Shown here piece by piece: positions 1-9,866 of a DNA stretch of 64,000 nt (position 1 is its first letter; each line of letters begins with the position of its first letter). Source of the stretch: JARKQH01 sp964631605 (GTDB lineage Bacteria > Verrucomicrobiota > Verrucomicrobiia > Limisphaerales > UBA8199); the NCBI GenBank assembly GCA_964631605.1, contig CAZVYG010000019.1, forward strand, positions 1 to 64,000, written 5' to 3'. The notes beneath the pieces are model-generated. The model saw only the letters and a program-made list of their open reading frames with translations. It was not told the origin of the DNA and searched no databases. A program made the translations under genes and the position numbers.

Positions 1-53
1 AAGCAAAATCTCACCTTAAAGTGATCTTTCGTGCGGCTCGCTAATGTTTCGGG

Positions 54-845
54 TCACTGCCGCCGGTTGTTGCTCAGGAGGGCCAGTAAGCCCAGGCTCA
101 ACAACGCCAGGGCAGACGGTTCCGGAATCAACTGTACCAGCACGTCGTCGTAATACCCAACGCCGTTTGCCGAGCTCAGCCCCGAGCCGACTGTGACACG
201 GTCAAAAGTGATGGCTCCAGCCGATGCGGCGTAGGAGATGCCGCCCATGCCAAGGATGCCGTCCACGAAAAAATCCACTTTCGTGTCCCCGAATACCGCC
301 TTGAGCTCATGCCATCCCGTGCTGCGGGTCGGAACCCCTGCGGCGTTCAACAGGAACCAGTTCGGGCCAGGCGAAAAGGCCACCCGGCAGGCATAATACG
401 TGTTCAAGTCAGTGGCTGTGACCGGGTCCCCCGTAATCAAGTTCTTCGTCAAAGTCGTGTCGTTATACGCACCGATGGCCACCAACTGCACCAGAGATGG
501 CGAATTATCGCGAATGGTCGCGAACTGGCGCAGGTTGGCTTGCTGGGTCGAATCATAAAAGCGGAACGACCAGACAAGGGGCTGCGTGTCCGAGCCCGAA
601 ACGGGCGTGATGTCATGGCCACTTGCCCGCGCCGATAGATCCTGCTTGATGGATTGCAAGGGGCTGAATGCCTGTTCTGTGGACAGAATCCCGCCCGTGC
701 CTACGATTCCGACAGCCCAAGCCGCGTTGAAGGCTGCCTGATCGGCGTAACTGTCGAAGTCATCGTAGAAAATCGTGGTTTGCGCAGACACCATTGCCAC
801 GGTTGAGTTCAGTACCACAACCGATGCCAGAAGAGAAGCTTTCAT
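54..845 (-). CDS. PEP-CTERM sorted exported protein
   Basis: A 263-residue secreted protein of unknown specific role. The N-terminus (MKASLLASVVVLNSTVAMVSAQ) is a signal peptide. The C-terminus carries the PEP-CTERM sorting signal: a PEP tripeptide, a hydrophobic stretch and a basic tail (NNRRQ). In this family the signal is handled by an exosortase, which is not in the window. The central part is rich in beta-strand-type sequence and looks like a concanavalin-like fold, but I do not recognise a specific Pfam domain. The ATG at 845 was chosen because the signal peptide starts there; the frame is open 35 codons further upstream, but that extension is highly basic and unconvincing. A promoter-like element lies upstream at 883-911. 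Confidence 0.85.
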   Translation of the reverse strand: MKASLLASVVVLNSTVAMVSAQTTIFYDDFDSYADQAAFNAAWAVGIVGTGGILSTEQAFSPLQSIKQDLSARASGHDITPVSGSDTQPLVWSFRFYDSTQQANLRQFATIRDNSPSLVQLVAIGAYNDTTLTKNLITGDPVTATDLNTYYACRVAFSPGPNWFLLNAAGVPTRSTGWHELKAVFGDTKVDFFVDGILGMGGISYAASAGAITFDRVTVGSGLSSANGVGYYDDVLVQLIPEPSALALLSLGLLALLSNNRRQ

Positions 846-882
846 GGTTTCAACTTGGTTGTTTGTGCTGCTGATTGCGGCC

Positions 883-911
883 ATTTTGATCAAAAAGTCG
901 CGAAATGTCAA
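883..911 (-). promoter_or_regulatory. Putative sigma70-type promoter of the PEP-CTERM gene
   Basis: On the minus strand TTGACA (911-906) is followed after 17 bp by CAAAAT (888-883), 38 bp upstream of the ATG at 845. The -35 box is a perfect match and the -10 box matches four of six. The segment from 846 to 1133 otherwise holds no gene that I can support. Confidence 0.45.
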
Positions 912-1133
912 CCGTTTTCTTTGGCACCGTTTTCTTTCTTTCTTTGGCAACCAGGGGGGCCGATTCGCACGAATCGCTCACCCGCTTCCCGAGTAACAAT
1001 CTTTTTGGCACAGAACGTCGGGCAGTCGTGTGCAGGTTTCTCGTCAATGGCGGGCACTGGTCCGAACCTGGGCCGTTGAGTTGGGCGCGCCTGGTTTGAG
1101 CCAGACGCAAACGGTTGGGAATCGCGGCCGCGG

Positions 1134-3116
1134 TCAATCGGTTTCATCCGCGGCGGGGAGCAGCACCCAGAATCGGCTTCCCTTGCCGGGCTGCGACTCG
1201 ACGCCGACCTTGCCCCGCATCCGCTCGACCATCTTCCGGACCAGGGCCAGTCCGATGCCCGTTCCTTCATACTCGGAACTGAGGCGCTGAAACATGATGA
1301 AGATTCTTTCCTGCTGGTTGGGCTCGATTCCAATTCCGTTGTCCTCGAACCAGATGCGGACGTGCGCGCCCTGCCGTTCCCCCCCAATTCGCACTTCCGG
1401 CTGTTTGCCGCGCTCGACGAATTTCACGGCGTTGCCCAGCAGGTTGGAAAACACCTGGGTCAAGGCCGCGGGGTTGCCGCGCACGGACGGAATCGAGCCG
1501 ACCAGTTGGATGCGAACGCGAGGCGGCTGAAACTCGGGGTAGGTTTCAACCATGCCCCGCAGCAACCCGTTGGGGTCCACCGCCTCGAGCTCCATTTCCG
1601 TCCGGACGACTTTGCTGTAGCTCAGGGCGTCGGTGATCAGGCGGTCCATGCGCCGGGCGGAGTCCACGATTCGGCGCAGGAAGTCCTTGCCCTTGTCATC
1701 GAGCTGCGAGGCATATTCCTCGCGCAGAATCTGTCCAAACGCCTCCATGGCGCGCAAGGGGGCGCGCAGGTCGTGCGTGATGGTGTAGGAGAAATGCTCG
1801 AGCTCGCCAACCGTCTCGCGCAGCCGGGCCGTCCGTTCGGCGACCAGGCGCTCGAGTTCCGCGTGGGCTTGACGCCGTTCGGTGACATCCAGCGTAGTGC
1901 CCACAAAGCGCACGGGCTGGCGGGCTTCATTAAAGAGCACTTTGCCCCGAGCCAGCACCCAGTGTTCCGACCCATCCGTTGCATTGAGGGCTTCATATTC
2001 GGTGGCCACCTCGCCGCCGCTGCCCGGCTCGAGGGCTTGTCGCATCAATTCCTCGACCCGGCCGCGGGTGCCGTGACGACCCGAAACCGGCGCGGGCTCC
2101 GCTGCGGCTGGTTTCACCGGCCAGCCCAGGTGCTGGCGTGCCAGCTCCGAAAGCACCAGTTTGTCCTCCTGGGGGTGGTAATCAAACGCTCCCAATTCCG
2201 CGGTTTCAGTCGCAATGCGCAGCCAGGCTTCGGCCTGACGCAACCCCTGCTCCATGCGCCGGCGGGCGGTCAGGTCGTCAATGGTCACAATCACCAGGTG
2301 AATGGCTCCCTCGGCGTTGCGCAAGGGCGTGGCATTATAAGCGCCAAACCATTCCCGGCCCGTGGGCCGATGCCGGGCGTACATGACAAAGTCCCGCACG
2401 GTTTCCCCGCGCAACGCTCGCGCCAGCGGCCAATCGCTTGGCGGAATAATCCGGCCATCCGCGTGCCGCGCTTCGAATTCCGCCGCGTACCGCGCCAGGG
2501 GCATGTGCGATTCCTTGCAGTCTGTCAAGCCTGCGAAATCGTGCGCCGCCGGGTTCATGCGCAGGATGCGCCCTTCCCCGTCGGTGACCAGGACCCCTTG
2601 CACCATGCTGTCAATGGTGGCGGCCAGCTTGGCTCGCTCCCACTCCAAGGCCTGTTCCCCCTCCTTGCGCTCGGTGATGTCGGTGTGGACGAGCAACAGC
2701 CCCCCCAGCTCGGGGCGGCGCAAGGCCTGGAGCTCAAACCATCGCGGGCGCGCCGTACTGTTGCAGGGATACTCCAGGACGAACCGCTCGCTCCGCCCTG
2801 CGATCAGGTCCGCCAGCCCCCGCAAGGTGCGCCCCGCCAGCGGTTCCCCGGCCTGCTCGGCGCGACGGCATGCCTCGAGGTAATTGGCTCCCTCCGCCAG
2901 TCCCAGGTTTCCGGCCCCGCCGTTCTCCCGGCCGAATTGCCGCCACAGTTCATTGACGGCAACAATCCGCCCGTCGAAGTCCATCACCGCCAAATGCGCC
3001 GGCAGCGCGTCCAACAGGGCTTGAGGGAACGGCCGCTCGTGTTGGAAACTGCGGCCGTCTCCGCTCCCGGGGTAAACGGCAGCCTCCGCGCGTTGCGTGG
3101 CAGTTGGTTCGTCCAT
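1134..3116 (-). CDS. Multi-PAS sensor histidine kinase
   Basis: A 660-residue cytoplasmic sensor kinase with no membrane segments. Three PAS-like blocks lie at about residues 35-140, 165-290 and 295-410. They are followed by a HisKA dimerisation helix with the phospho-acceptor in the H-box (THDLRAPLRAME), then an HATPase_c domain with an N-box (NLLGNAVKF), G1 (DNGIGI) and G2 (GTGIGLALV). This architecture autophosphorylates a histidine in response to a PAS-bound signal, which is unknown here. No response regulator lies nearby, so it is an orphan kinase. The start at 3116 (MDEPTATQRAE) is where PAS-kinase sequence begins; the frame stays open far upstream only as a shadow of the opposite gene. 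It is divergent from the SNF2 gene, with 186 bp between them. Confidence 0.9.
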   Translation of the reverse strand: MDEPTATQRAEAAVYPGSGDGRSFQHERPFPQALLDALPAHLAVMDFDGRIVAVNELWRQFGRENGGAGNLGLAEGANYLEACRRAEQAGEPLAGRTLRGLADLIAGRSERFVLEYPCNSTARPRWFELQALRRPELGGLLLVHTDITERKEGEQALEWERAKLAATIDSMVQGVLVTDGEGRILRMNPAAHDFAGLTDCKESHMPLARYAAEFEARHADGRIIPPSDWPLARALRGETVRDFVMYARHRPTGREWFGAYNATPLRNAEGAIHLVIVTIDDLTARRRMEQGLRQAEAWLRIATETAELGAFDYHPQEDKLVLSELARQHLGWPVKPAAAEPAPVSGRHGTRGRVEELMRQALEPGSGGEVATEYEALNATDGSEHWVLARGKVLFNEARQPVRFVGTTLDVTERRQAHAELERLVAERTARLRETVGELEHFSYTITHDLRAPLRAMEAFGQILREEYASQLDDKGKDFLRRIVDSARRMDRLITDALSYSKVVRTEMELEAVDPNGLLRGMVETYPEFQPPRVRIQLVGSIPSVRGNPAALTQVFSNLLGNAVKFVERGKQPEVRIGGERQGAHVRIWFEDNGIGIEPNQQERIFIMFQRLSSEYEGTGIGLALVRKMVERMRGKVGVESQPGKGSRFWVLLPAADETD

Positions 3117-3302
3117 GGCTTGCCAGGGTATTTGCGATTCACCGACCGACCTCCGCACCTTAAGCCGCTTCGGCCCAAGAATCAAACCCGCCCGGCGGCG
3201 GTGCCCGGCCGACCCCGCCTCGCTCCAAGGCTTAGCCGGTTTTGGGCGATGAGCCCGGCTGGCGTGTTGACTTCCGCAAGTTCTGCGCAATCCTTGCGGG
3301 CA

Positions 3303-6113
3303 ATGGCGATTTGCAGCAAAAAACCCGTTGTGGAGAAACCGCCGCCGACATTTGATTGGCGGACCACGGATACCGATGAGATCAACAAGCGGCGGCAGCG
3401 CGCACGCGAGGAGTCGTTCATCATCAGCAACCTCGCGCCTGAACATCCGATTTTCTCCAATTTTCGGGTCAAGTCCGGCAGCGGCCTGAGCTACTCGGTC
3501 GAAATCCGGGACTTGCGGAGCCGGCAGTTTTCCTGCGATTGCGTGGATTTCCGGATCAACGGCCTGGGCACCTGCAAGCATGTCGAAGCCGTGCTGCTGC
3601 ATCTGGAGGCGCGTCGTCCCAAGGCATTCCGCGCCGCGCAGCAGAGCGGCTCGCCGCGGATCGAGGTGGTGGTGGCTGGCGCCCGCGATTCGCTGCGGAT
3701 TCTCGACGGCGCCCCGCTCCCCGCCCCCCTCCGGGGGGTGTTCGACGCCGAGGGCTGCCTGAGCCGCATTTCCCCGGAGTCGGCGGTGGAGCGGCTGCGA
3801 CAACTGCAGGCGCGCGCGTTGCCGCACCTGAGGATTTCCCAGGACGTGGGGCCGTGGCTCGAGCATCGGCGGCAGCTCCAGGAGCGCAAGAACCTGCGGC
3901 GTGAGTATGAGTTGAAGGTGCAAAGCGGCGAATGGCCGGCGCAGGAAACCACCGTGCCGCTGTTTCCCTACCAGCGCGAGGGCATGCTGCACCTGGCCTT
4001 CACGGAGCGCGCCCTGCTGGCCGACGAAATGGGGCTGGGCAAAACGATTCAGGCCATTGCGGCCTGCGCCCTGCTGCACCGGCTGGGGCAGGCGCGCCGC
4101 GTCCTGGTTGTCACCCCCGCCTCGCTCAAAACCGAGTGGGAGGAGCAAATCCGGCGGTTTACGCCGCTGGATTATCGGATTGTATTTGGGAGCAAACAGC
4201 GCCGGCTCAAGGCCTACAGCCCAGCGCCGGACACCCCTTTCTTTACCATCGTCAACTACGAGCAGATGCTGGCGGACGCGCTGGATGTGAACAGCCGGCT
4301 GGCGCCGGATGTGGTGGTGCTGGACGAAGCGCAGCGGATCAAGAACTGGAGCACCAAGACCGCCCAGGCCATCAAGCGGCTCCGCAGCCGCTACGCTTTC
4401 GTCCTGACCGGCACCCCCATCGAGAATCGGATTGATGAAATCCATTCGCTGATGGACTTCCTCAACCCGGGCGTGCTGGGGCCACTGTTCCGGTTCAACC
4501 GCGAGTTCTACGAGCTGGATGAGCGGGGCCGGCCGGTGGGCTACCGCAATCTGGATGTGCTGCACCAGCGTATCAAGCCCTTCCTGCTGCGGCGGCGGAA
4601 GGCGGAGGTTGAAACCGAGCTGCCCGAGCGGACCGACCGGAACCACTTCGTGCCGCTGAGCGAACTTCAGCGCCAGAATTACGCCCCGCACGAGCAGCAG
4701 GTGCTCCGGCTGGTGAACACCGCCCTCCGCCGCCCCCTGACCCGCCAGGAGCAGGAAAAACTTCAGCGCGAGCTGGCGATGATGCGCATGATCTGCGATA
4801 CGAATTACATCCTCGATCCGGAGGACCGGACCTGTCCCAAGCTGGGTGAGTTGGAGAAGGTGCTCGAGGAGTGCCGGGAAAACGACGCCAAAGTGATCAT
4901 CTTTTCGGAGTGGGAGCGGATGCTCGAGTTGGTGCGGGAACTTTGCCGCCGCCGCGCCATCGGTTACGCCTGGCACACCGGCAGCGTGCCCCAGCAACGA
5001 CGCCGCGCCGAAATCAACGTGTTCAAACAGGACCCCGCCACCCGCGTGTTTCTCAGCACCGACTCCGGCGCCACCGGCCTGAACCTGCAGAATGCCAGCG
5101 TCGTGATCAATTGCGACCTGCCGTGGAACCCGGCCCGCCTCGAGCAGCGAATCGCCCGCGCGTGGCGGAAGCAACAGACTCGTCCCGTCACCGTCGTGAA
5201 CCTGATTTCCGAGGACACCATCGAGCATCGCATGCTCGAGACCCTGGCTCTCAAACAGGCCGTTGCGGCCAGCGTGCTGGACCGCCCCGGTGAAGTGAAG
5301 GAAATCAAGCTGCGCAGCGGCCGGCAGGCCTTGCTCGAGCGGCTGCACCAGTTGGTGACGCCGCGGAGCCCGGCTCAGGCCAACGGCTCGCACGGAGCCG
5401 GCGACGCCGGGCAAAAACCCGGCGCGGCGGCGGGGAGGAAACTACCCGCCGATCCGGCGCTGGCGTTTGCGCAACTGGCCGCCGAACGGCTCAGCGGCGC
5501 GCTGGTCCGATGCGAGGAACGCTATCCGGAGAGCGGGGCGCAATCAGTGATCGTGGCCGTGGTGGATCGCGCGCCGGGCGACTGGCGCGAAGCCCTGGCC
5601 AGCCTGCATCAACAGTTCTTCGGGCCGGGCAAGAGTGATCCCCTGGCCCCCGTGCAGTTGGAGGTCATTGACCGGGCCGCCGATGAGGCGATTCAGCGGC
5701 TCATTGCCGCCGCCCTCATCAGCAAGACCACCCGCGCCTCCCGCCCGCTCTTCCCCACGGAGGATGCCGGCGGCGCGGCTCCGCTTTCCCCCGAGGAACA
5801 AGCTCGGGCCAAAGCCTGCCGCGAGCGGGCGGCGCGCAAGTTGAAGATGGCGCAGTTGCTGGCGGAAACCGGGTTTCAGGAGGAGGCCCGCGCGCCGCTG
5901 CTGGCCGCAATTCAGGATTTCGGCGGTGCCCTGGCCGTCGAGGCGCGGTTGCCTGAACCCGCCGCGGCGGCGCAGGCGGTGCAGGCACCCGTGGCGCATT
6001 GCTGGGGAGCGGCCCTGCCCGCGCTGCACGCCTTCGTGGCTAACGCAGACGCGGATTGGAAACCGGCGGCGGAGCAACTCGCCCGATTCGCCGCGGTCAG
6101 CGGCAAAGCCTGA
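3303..6113 (+). CDS. SWIM zinc-finger SNF2-family DEAD/DEAH ATPase
   Basis: About 936 residues. An N-terminal SWIM zinc finger (CDC...CKH, around residue 80) precedes the SNF2 ATPase core: motif I ADEMGLGKT at 240-248, motif II DEAQ at 341, then a helicase C domain ending with the conserved arginine-rich LEQRIARAWRKQQ region. SNF2 enzymes translocate on double-stranded DNA and remodel protein-DNA complexes; bacterial examples include RapA-like and defence-linked proteins. After about residue 660 there is an extension of roughly 275 residues, alanine-rich and helical, which I do not recognise. The start is uncertain: ATG 3303 was chosen, with in-frame ATG 3249 (18 residues longer) as an alternative. 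It resembles the second SNF2 gene at 9867. Confidence 0.88.
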   Translation: MAICSKKPVVEKPPPTFDWRTTDTDEINKRRQRAREESFIISNLAPEHPIFSNFRVKSGSGLSYSVEIRDLRSRQFSCDCVDFRINGLGTCKHVEAVLLHLEARRPKAFRAAQQSGSPRIEVVVAGARDSLRILDGAPLPAPLRGVFDAEGCLSRISPESAVERLRQLQARALPHLRISQDVGPWLEHRRQLQERKNLRREYELKVQSGEWPAQETTVPLFPYQREGMLHLAFTERALLADEMGLGKTIQAIAACALLHRLGQARRVLVVTPASLKTEWEEQIRRFTPLDYRIVFGSKQRRLKAYSPAPDTPFFTIVNYEQMLADALDVNSRLAPDVVVLDEAQRIKNWSTKTAQAIKRLRSRYAFVLTGTPIENRIDEIHSLMDFLNPGVLGPLFRFNREFYELDERGRPVGYRNLDVLHQRIKPFLLRRRKAEVETELPERTDRNHFVPLSELQRQNYAPHEQQVLRLVNTALRRPLTRQEQEKLQRELAMMRMICDTNYILDPEDRTCPKLGELEKVLEECRENDAKVIIFSEWERMLELVRELCRRRAIGYAWHTGSVPQQRRRAEINVFKQDPATRVFLSTDSGATGLNLQNASVVINCDLPWNPARLEQRIARAWRKQQTRPVTVVNLISEDTIEHRMLETLALKQAVAASVLDRPGEVKEIKLRSGRQALLERLHQLVTPRSPAQANGSHGAGDAGQKPGAAAGRKLPADPALAFAQLAAERLSGALVRCEERYPESGAQSVIVAVVDRAPGDWREALASLHQQFFGPGKSDPLAPVQLEVIDRAADEAIQRLIAAALISKTTRASRPLFPTEDAGGAAPLSPEEQARAKACRERAARKLKMAQLLAETGFQEEARAPLLAAIQDFGGALAVEARLPEPAAAAQAVQAPVAHCWGAALPALHAFVANADADWKPAAEQLARFAAVSGKA

Positions 6114-6181
6114 ATCCGGCGCCGTCCGCTCCTCGAATCACGAGTCACACCTTACGACCCGATGCTTCACCGCCATTGCTT

Positions 6182-7738
6182 TCAATCCGGGTTCGGCGGA
6201 TTGTCAGCGAGATATCTTTTCCAGAGGTCGAGCTCGACGTAGAGCTCGAGAAAGACCTCGGGGCGAAGTTCGAAATACCCAACCATGAGATGGGTTTTCT
6301 TCTCGTCCAGGCGGGCGTTGAGCCCCGCGGCGACGATCATCACCGGCGCGTAAGGGTCTTCGGGCAGGGCCTCCCACCAGCCGACCCGGGAGAAGCTGCG
6401 GAGATAGTAGGGCAACGGCCAGTAATCACTTTCCGGCGCAACGACCTTGATCACCATTCCCCTTCCGTTCGGGTGTGAGTGGGCCAGCTTCTCGAGGGTC
6501 TGGACCAGGCGCTGGATATCGGGGGAGGTGTGGGCGTAAACGTAGGGATTGCGCCGGTCGGCGCCATAAACGATGGCCGCCTGCCAGGCCTGCCAGCCCA
6601 GATGGGCGACGCCGGCCAGGAGCAGGATCCTCACCCCGGCGCGCAGCGCCTGCGGCTGGAGTTTGCGCAACAGCACGGCCGCGCCCACGCCGGCCAGCAG
6701 AATGGCCGTGTGCCAGAAACCCAGCAGGCACCACGGGGTCTTGTAGGCGATCAGGCTGTAAATGCCGGCCAAGGCGAGGGTGTAGAGCGCCAGGAAGCGG
6801 ACCAGGTTCGCGTCGGCCCGGCCCAGGTGTTTGCGGTCGAACCCGGCATAGGCCCCCAGCAGCGCCAGCGCCAGAATCAAGCCCTCGGTGAAGGGGGGGC
6901 CTTTGCCCGGATCAAACCAAAGCAACCGGTGCAGGTAGAATGTCCAGGGATGCAGGTGCGGCGACTCGCCGCCGACGCGCTGGAGCCAGGGGAAATAGGT
7001 GCGGATCGAGTCGAGCGGGCCGCTGGCGTTGGTGAAGAACGAAGTAAACAGCACCAGCGCCACCGCCAGCCAGGCACCCAGTCCGGCGGCGAGATGACGC
7101 CTGTTCAGCGGCGGCGCCGGGCGCGGCGCGGCGCTGGCATCCACGTAGCGATTCCACGCCAGGTTCAGGGCCAGGGCGATACCGGCCGCCGCCCACGACA
7201 GCACAAAAGTCTCCTTGGTGGCGTGCATCAGGCCCAGCCCGACACCGGCCACGACGGCCCAGCCGACCTTGCGGGTGCGCCAGTAACGCCAGCCGGCCCC
7301 CAGCGCGAGCAACGTCGCGAAGACCAGCAGCATTTCATGAATGTAGTAGCGGCTGTAATAAACCAGCGCCGGCGAGAGGGCTGTCAAGAGGCCGGTCCAG
7401 ACGGTGGCGCGCCGGCCCAGGCCGTCGGCGATCAGCGGCAGCAGGAGGATCATTCCCAGCCCGAACACAACCGTCACCAGGCGGAAACGGGCTACGGAAA
7501 AGTGGTTGAAATCGGGCGCGCCGGTCAATCGGTTGAAAGCAACCGTTGCGTAATAGAGGGTGGGGCCGTGATGTTCGTTGGGATCATACACGTAGCGGCC
7601 GGTGTTCCACAGCTCGCCGACCTTGATGGCGTTGACCGCCTCATCATTGTGTAACGGGCGGCGCTCCAGATGCGCCAGGCGCAGGACCGCGCCGAGCGCA
7701 AGGGCGGCAAGCAGGGCCAGGGCCACCCACCGGTTCAC
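6182..7738 (-). CDS. TIGR03663 / Agl23-like membrane glycosyltransferase
   Basis: About 518 residues with some ten to twelve hydrophobic segments. The N-terminal RRPLHNDEAVNAI motif on the first outer loop, with acidic residues just after TM1, is typical of GT-C enzymes in the TIGR03663 family, annotated as flippase-activity-associated Agl23-like. Such proteins use lipid-linked sugars at the membrane. The start was set at GTG 7738 because GGGAGGGG sits six bases upstream; a longer start at GTG 7765 has no good ribosome site. No other glycan genes are adjacent, so the substrate cannot be guessed. It converges with the SNF2 gene. Confidence 0.8.
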   Translation of the reverse strand: MNRWVALALLAALALGAVLRLAHLERRPLHNDEAVNAIKVGELWNTGRYVYDPNEHHGPTLYYATVAFNRLTGAPDFNHFSVARFRLVTVVFGLGMILLLPLIADGLGRRATVWTGLLTALSPALVYYSRYYIHEMLLVFATLLALGAGWRYWRTRKVGWAVVAGVGLGLMHATKETFVLSWAAAGIALALNLAWNRYVDASAAPRPAPPLNRRHLAAGLGAWLAVALVLFTSFFTNASGPLDSIRTYFPWLQRVGGESPHLHPWTFYLHRLLWFDPGKGPPFTEGLILALALLGAYAGFDRKHLGRADANLVRFLALYTLALAGIYSLIAYKTPWCLLGFWHTAILLAGVGAAVLLRKLQPQALRAGVRILLLAGVAHLGWQAWQAAIVYGADRRNPYVYAHTSPDIQRLVQTLEKLAHSHPNGRGMVIKVVAPESDYWPLPYYLRSFSRVGWWEALPEDPYAPVMIVAAGLNARLDEKKTHLMVGYFELRPEVFLELYVELDLWKRYLADNPPNPD

Positions 7739-7894
7739 AAGCCCCTCCCGGCCGGCGGTCCACACACACTTACAGCGTCCCCAAACGCCATGGAGGATAC
7801 CCGGCTCATCGCGCGTGTATCCTCCATGCTCGTCTTCCTCCCGGCCGAGGCGCAGCCGCGTCCGGGACGGGCGTTGCGCCAGGGAGTCGCCCGG

Positions 7895-8596
7895 TTACTT
7901 GGCCGGGCGCCCGTACACTTCCACTTCCGTGTACTCGTTCAGGGCGCTTTCGGTGCTGCCCTTCGAATAAAACCGAATGTAACGGCCTTTGACGCCCTTG
8001 GTGTCAATCAGCTTTCCCTCGTGCGTCTCAAAAAACTCGCGGTCGGTGCCCACGCCCAGGCCGGAGGTGTTGTCCTGGTCGTTGTTGAAGACCGTCTTGA
8101 CGTTCTCGATGAAGTCCGGGTCATCGGCCACCTGCACGATCACATCGTGATAGACCTTGGCGGCGTTGTGGGCGTGCCACATCACCACCGCGAAAATCTC
8201 CTGGGGACTGCCCAGGTCCAACTGCACCCATTGCGTCCCTTTGCGCAGGTAGAAGATGCTCTGGTCCGACGCTTCTTTGTCGCCGTCCACCAGCTTGGCC
8301 AGAATGTCGGCTGTGGCGTTCTTGTCGCTGCTGGAGACCTTGGCTTCCGGCGCAACGTTCTTCAGGCCGGCGGGGACCATCATTGGCGGCCGGGGTTTGT
8401 CGGAAAGCGGCTCGACATAAGAGCTGAGCTGAATGTCTTTTGGAGTGCCCTTGAAGGCCGGCGAGGGCAGCTTGATGTCCAACGGCACCAACTGGTCGGC
8501 CGCCAACACAGCGGCGCCGCTCACGAGGGTGGCTAAAACAACGGAAAGCGCGGCGCGTGGCGCCGGGCGACGGAACGAATTCTGCATCGGTTTCAT
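7895..8596 (-). CDS. Secreted F5/8 type C (discoidin)-like protein
   Basis: A 233-residue exported protein. A signal peptide (cleavage around AVLAAD) is followed by a short linker and a domain with LVDGDKEASDQSIFYL, WVQLDLGSP and YIRFYSKGS. These are features of discoidin/F5-8C galactose-binding-like folds, which usually bind glycans or cell-surface ligands. No catalytic residues are apparent. The ATG at 8596 is followed by a second one three codons on. It lies between the Agl23-like gene and the DUF1186 gene on the same strand but with gaps of 135-157 bp, so co-transcription is uncertain. Confidence 0.7.
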   Translation of the reverse strand: MKPMQNSFRRPAPRAALSVVLATLVSGAAVLAADQLVPLDIKLPSPAFKGTPKDIQLSSYVEPLSDKPRPPMMVPAGLKNVAPEAKVSSSDKNATADILAKLVDGDKEASDQSIFYLRKGTQWVQLDLGSPQEIFAVVMWHAHNAAKVYHDVIVQVADDPDFIENVKTVFNNDQDNTSGLGVGTDREFFETHEGKLIDTKGVKGRYIRFYSKGSTESALNEYTEVEVYGRPAK

Positions 8597-8731
8597 TATC
8601 AGTCTCTATGCCAGCAAGCTGGCTTGCGCTTATTTAAGCCGGACCGCCAACTCAAGACAAGCCCGATTGCCGGCCCAAGGAGAGACGAAAGCCAGCGTGG
8701 AAGTATTCGAGGCGCTGGCACGAAGCGGACT

Positions 8732-9667
<936 letters not shown>

Positions 9668-9866
9668 AGGCCGGGTCCCCTGGTCAATATCCAACATTGC
9701 ATAGCCGCATTCTAAAGCCGGCCGCCCGCTCAAACCACACAATTGATTCGGGTCAGATGCCGGGTTCCGGAGGTTGGTGCTGGACGGGCCGGGCGGTCGC
9801 CCCGAGCCTTGCGCAAAGTCTCAGGTCGGTTCTTGGAACCGTGGCAGCGGCTGCTATACTGTCCGG

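Noticed and set aside
1362..3302. Very long plus-strand frame before the SNF2 gene, and minus-strand frame opposite SNF2
   Set aside because: Both are shadows of the kinase and SNF2 coding sequences; composition and absence of domains show no real protein.
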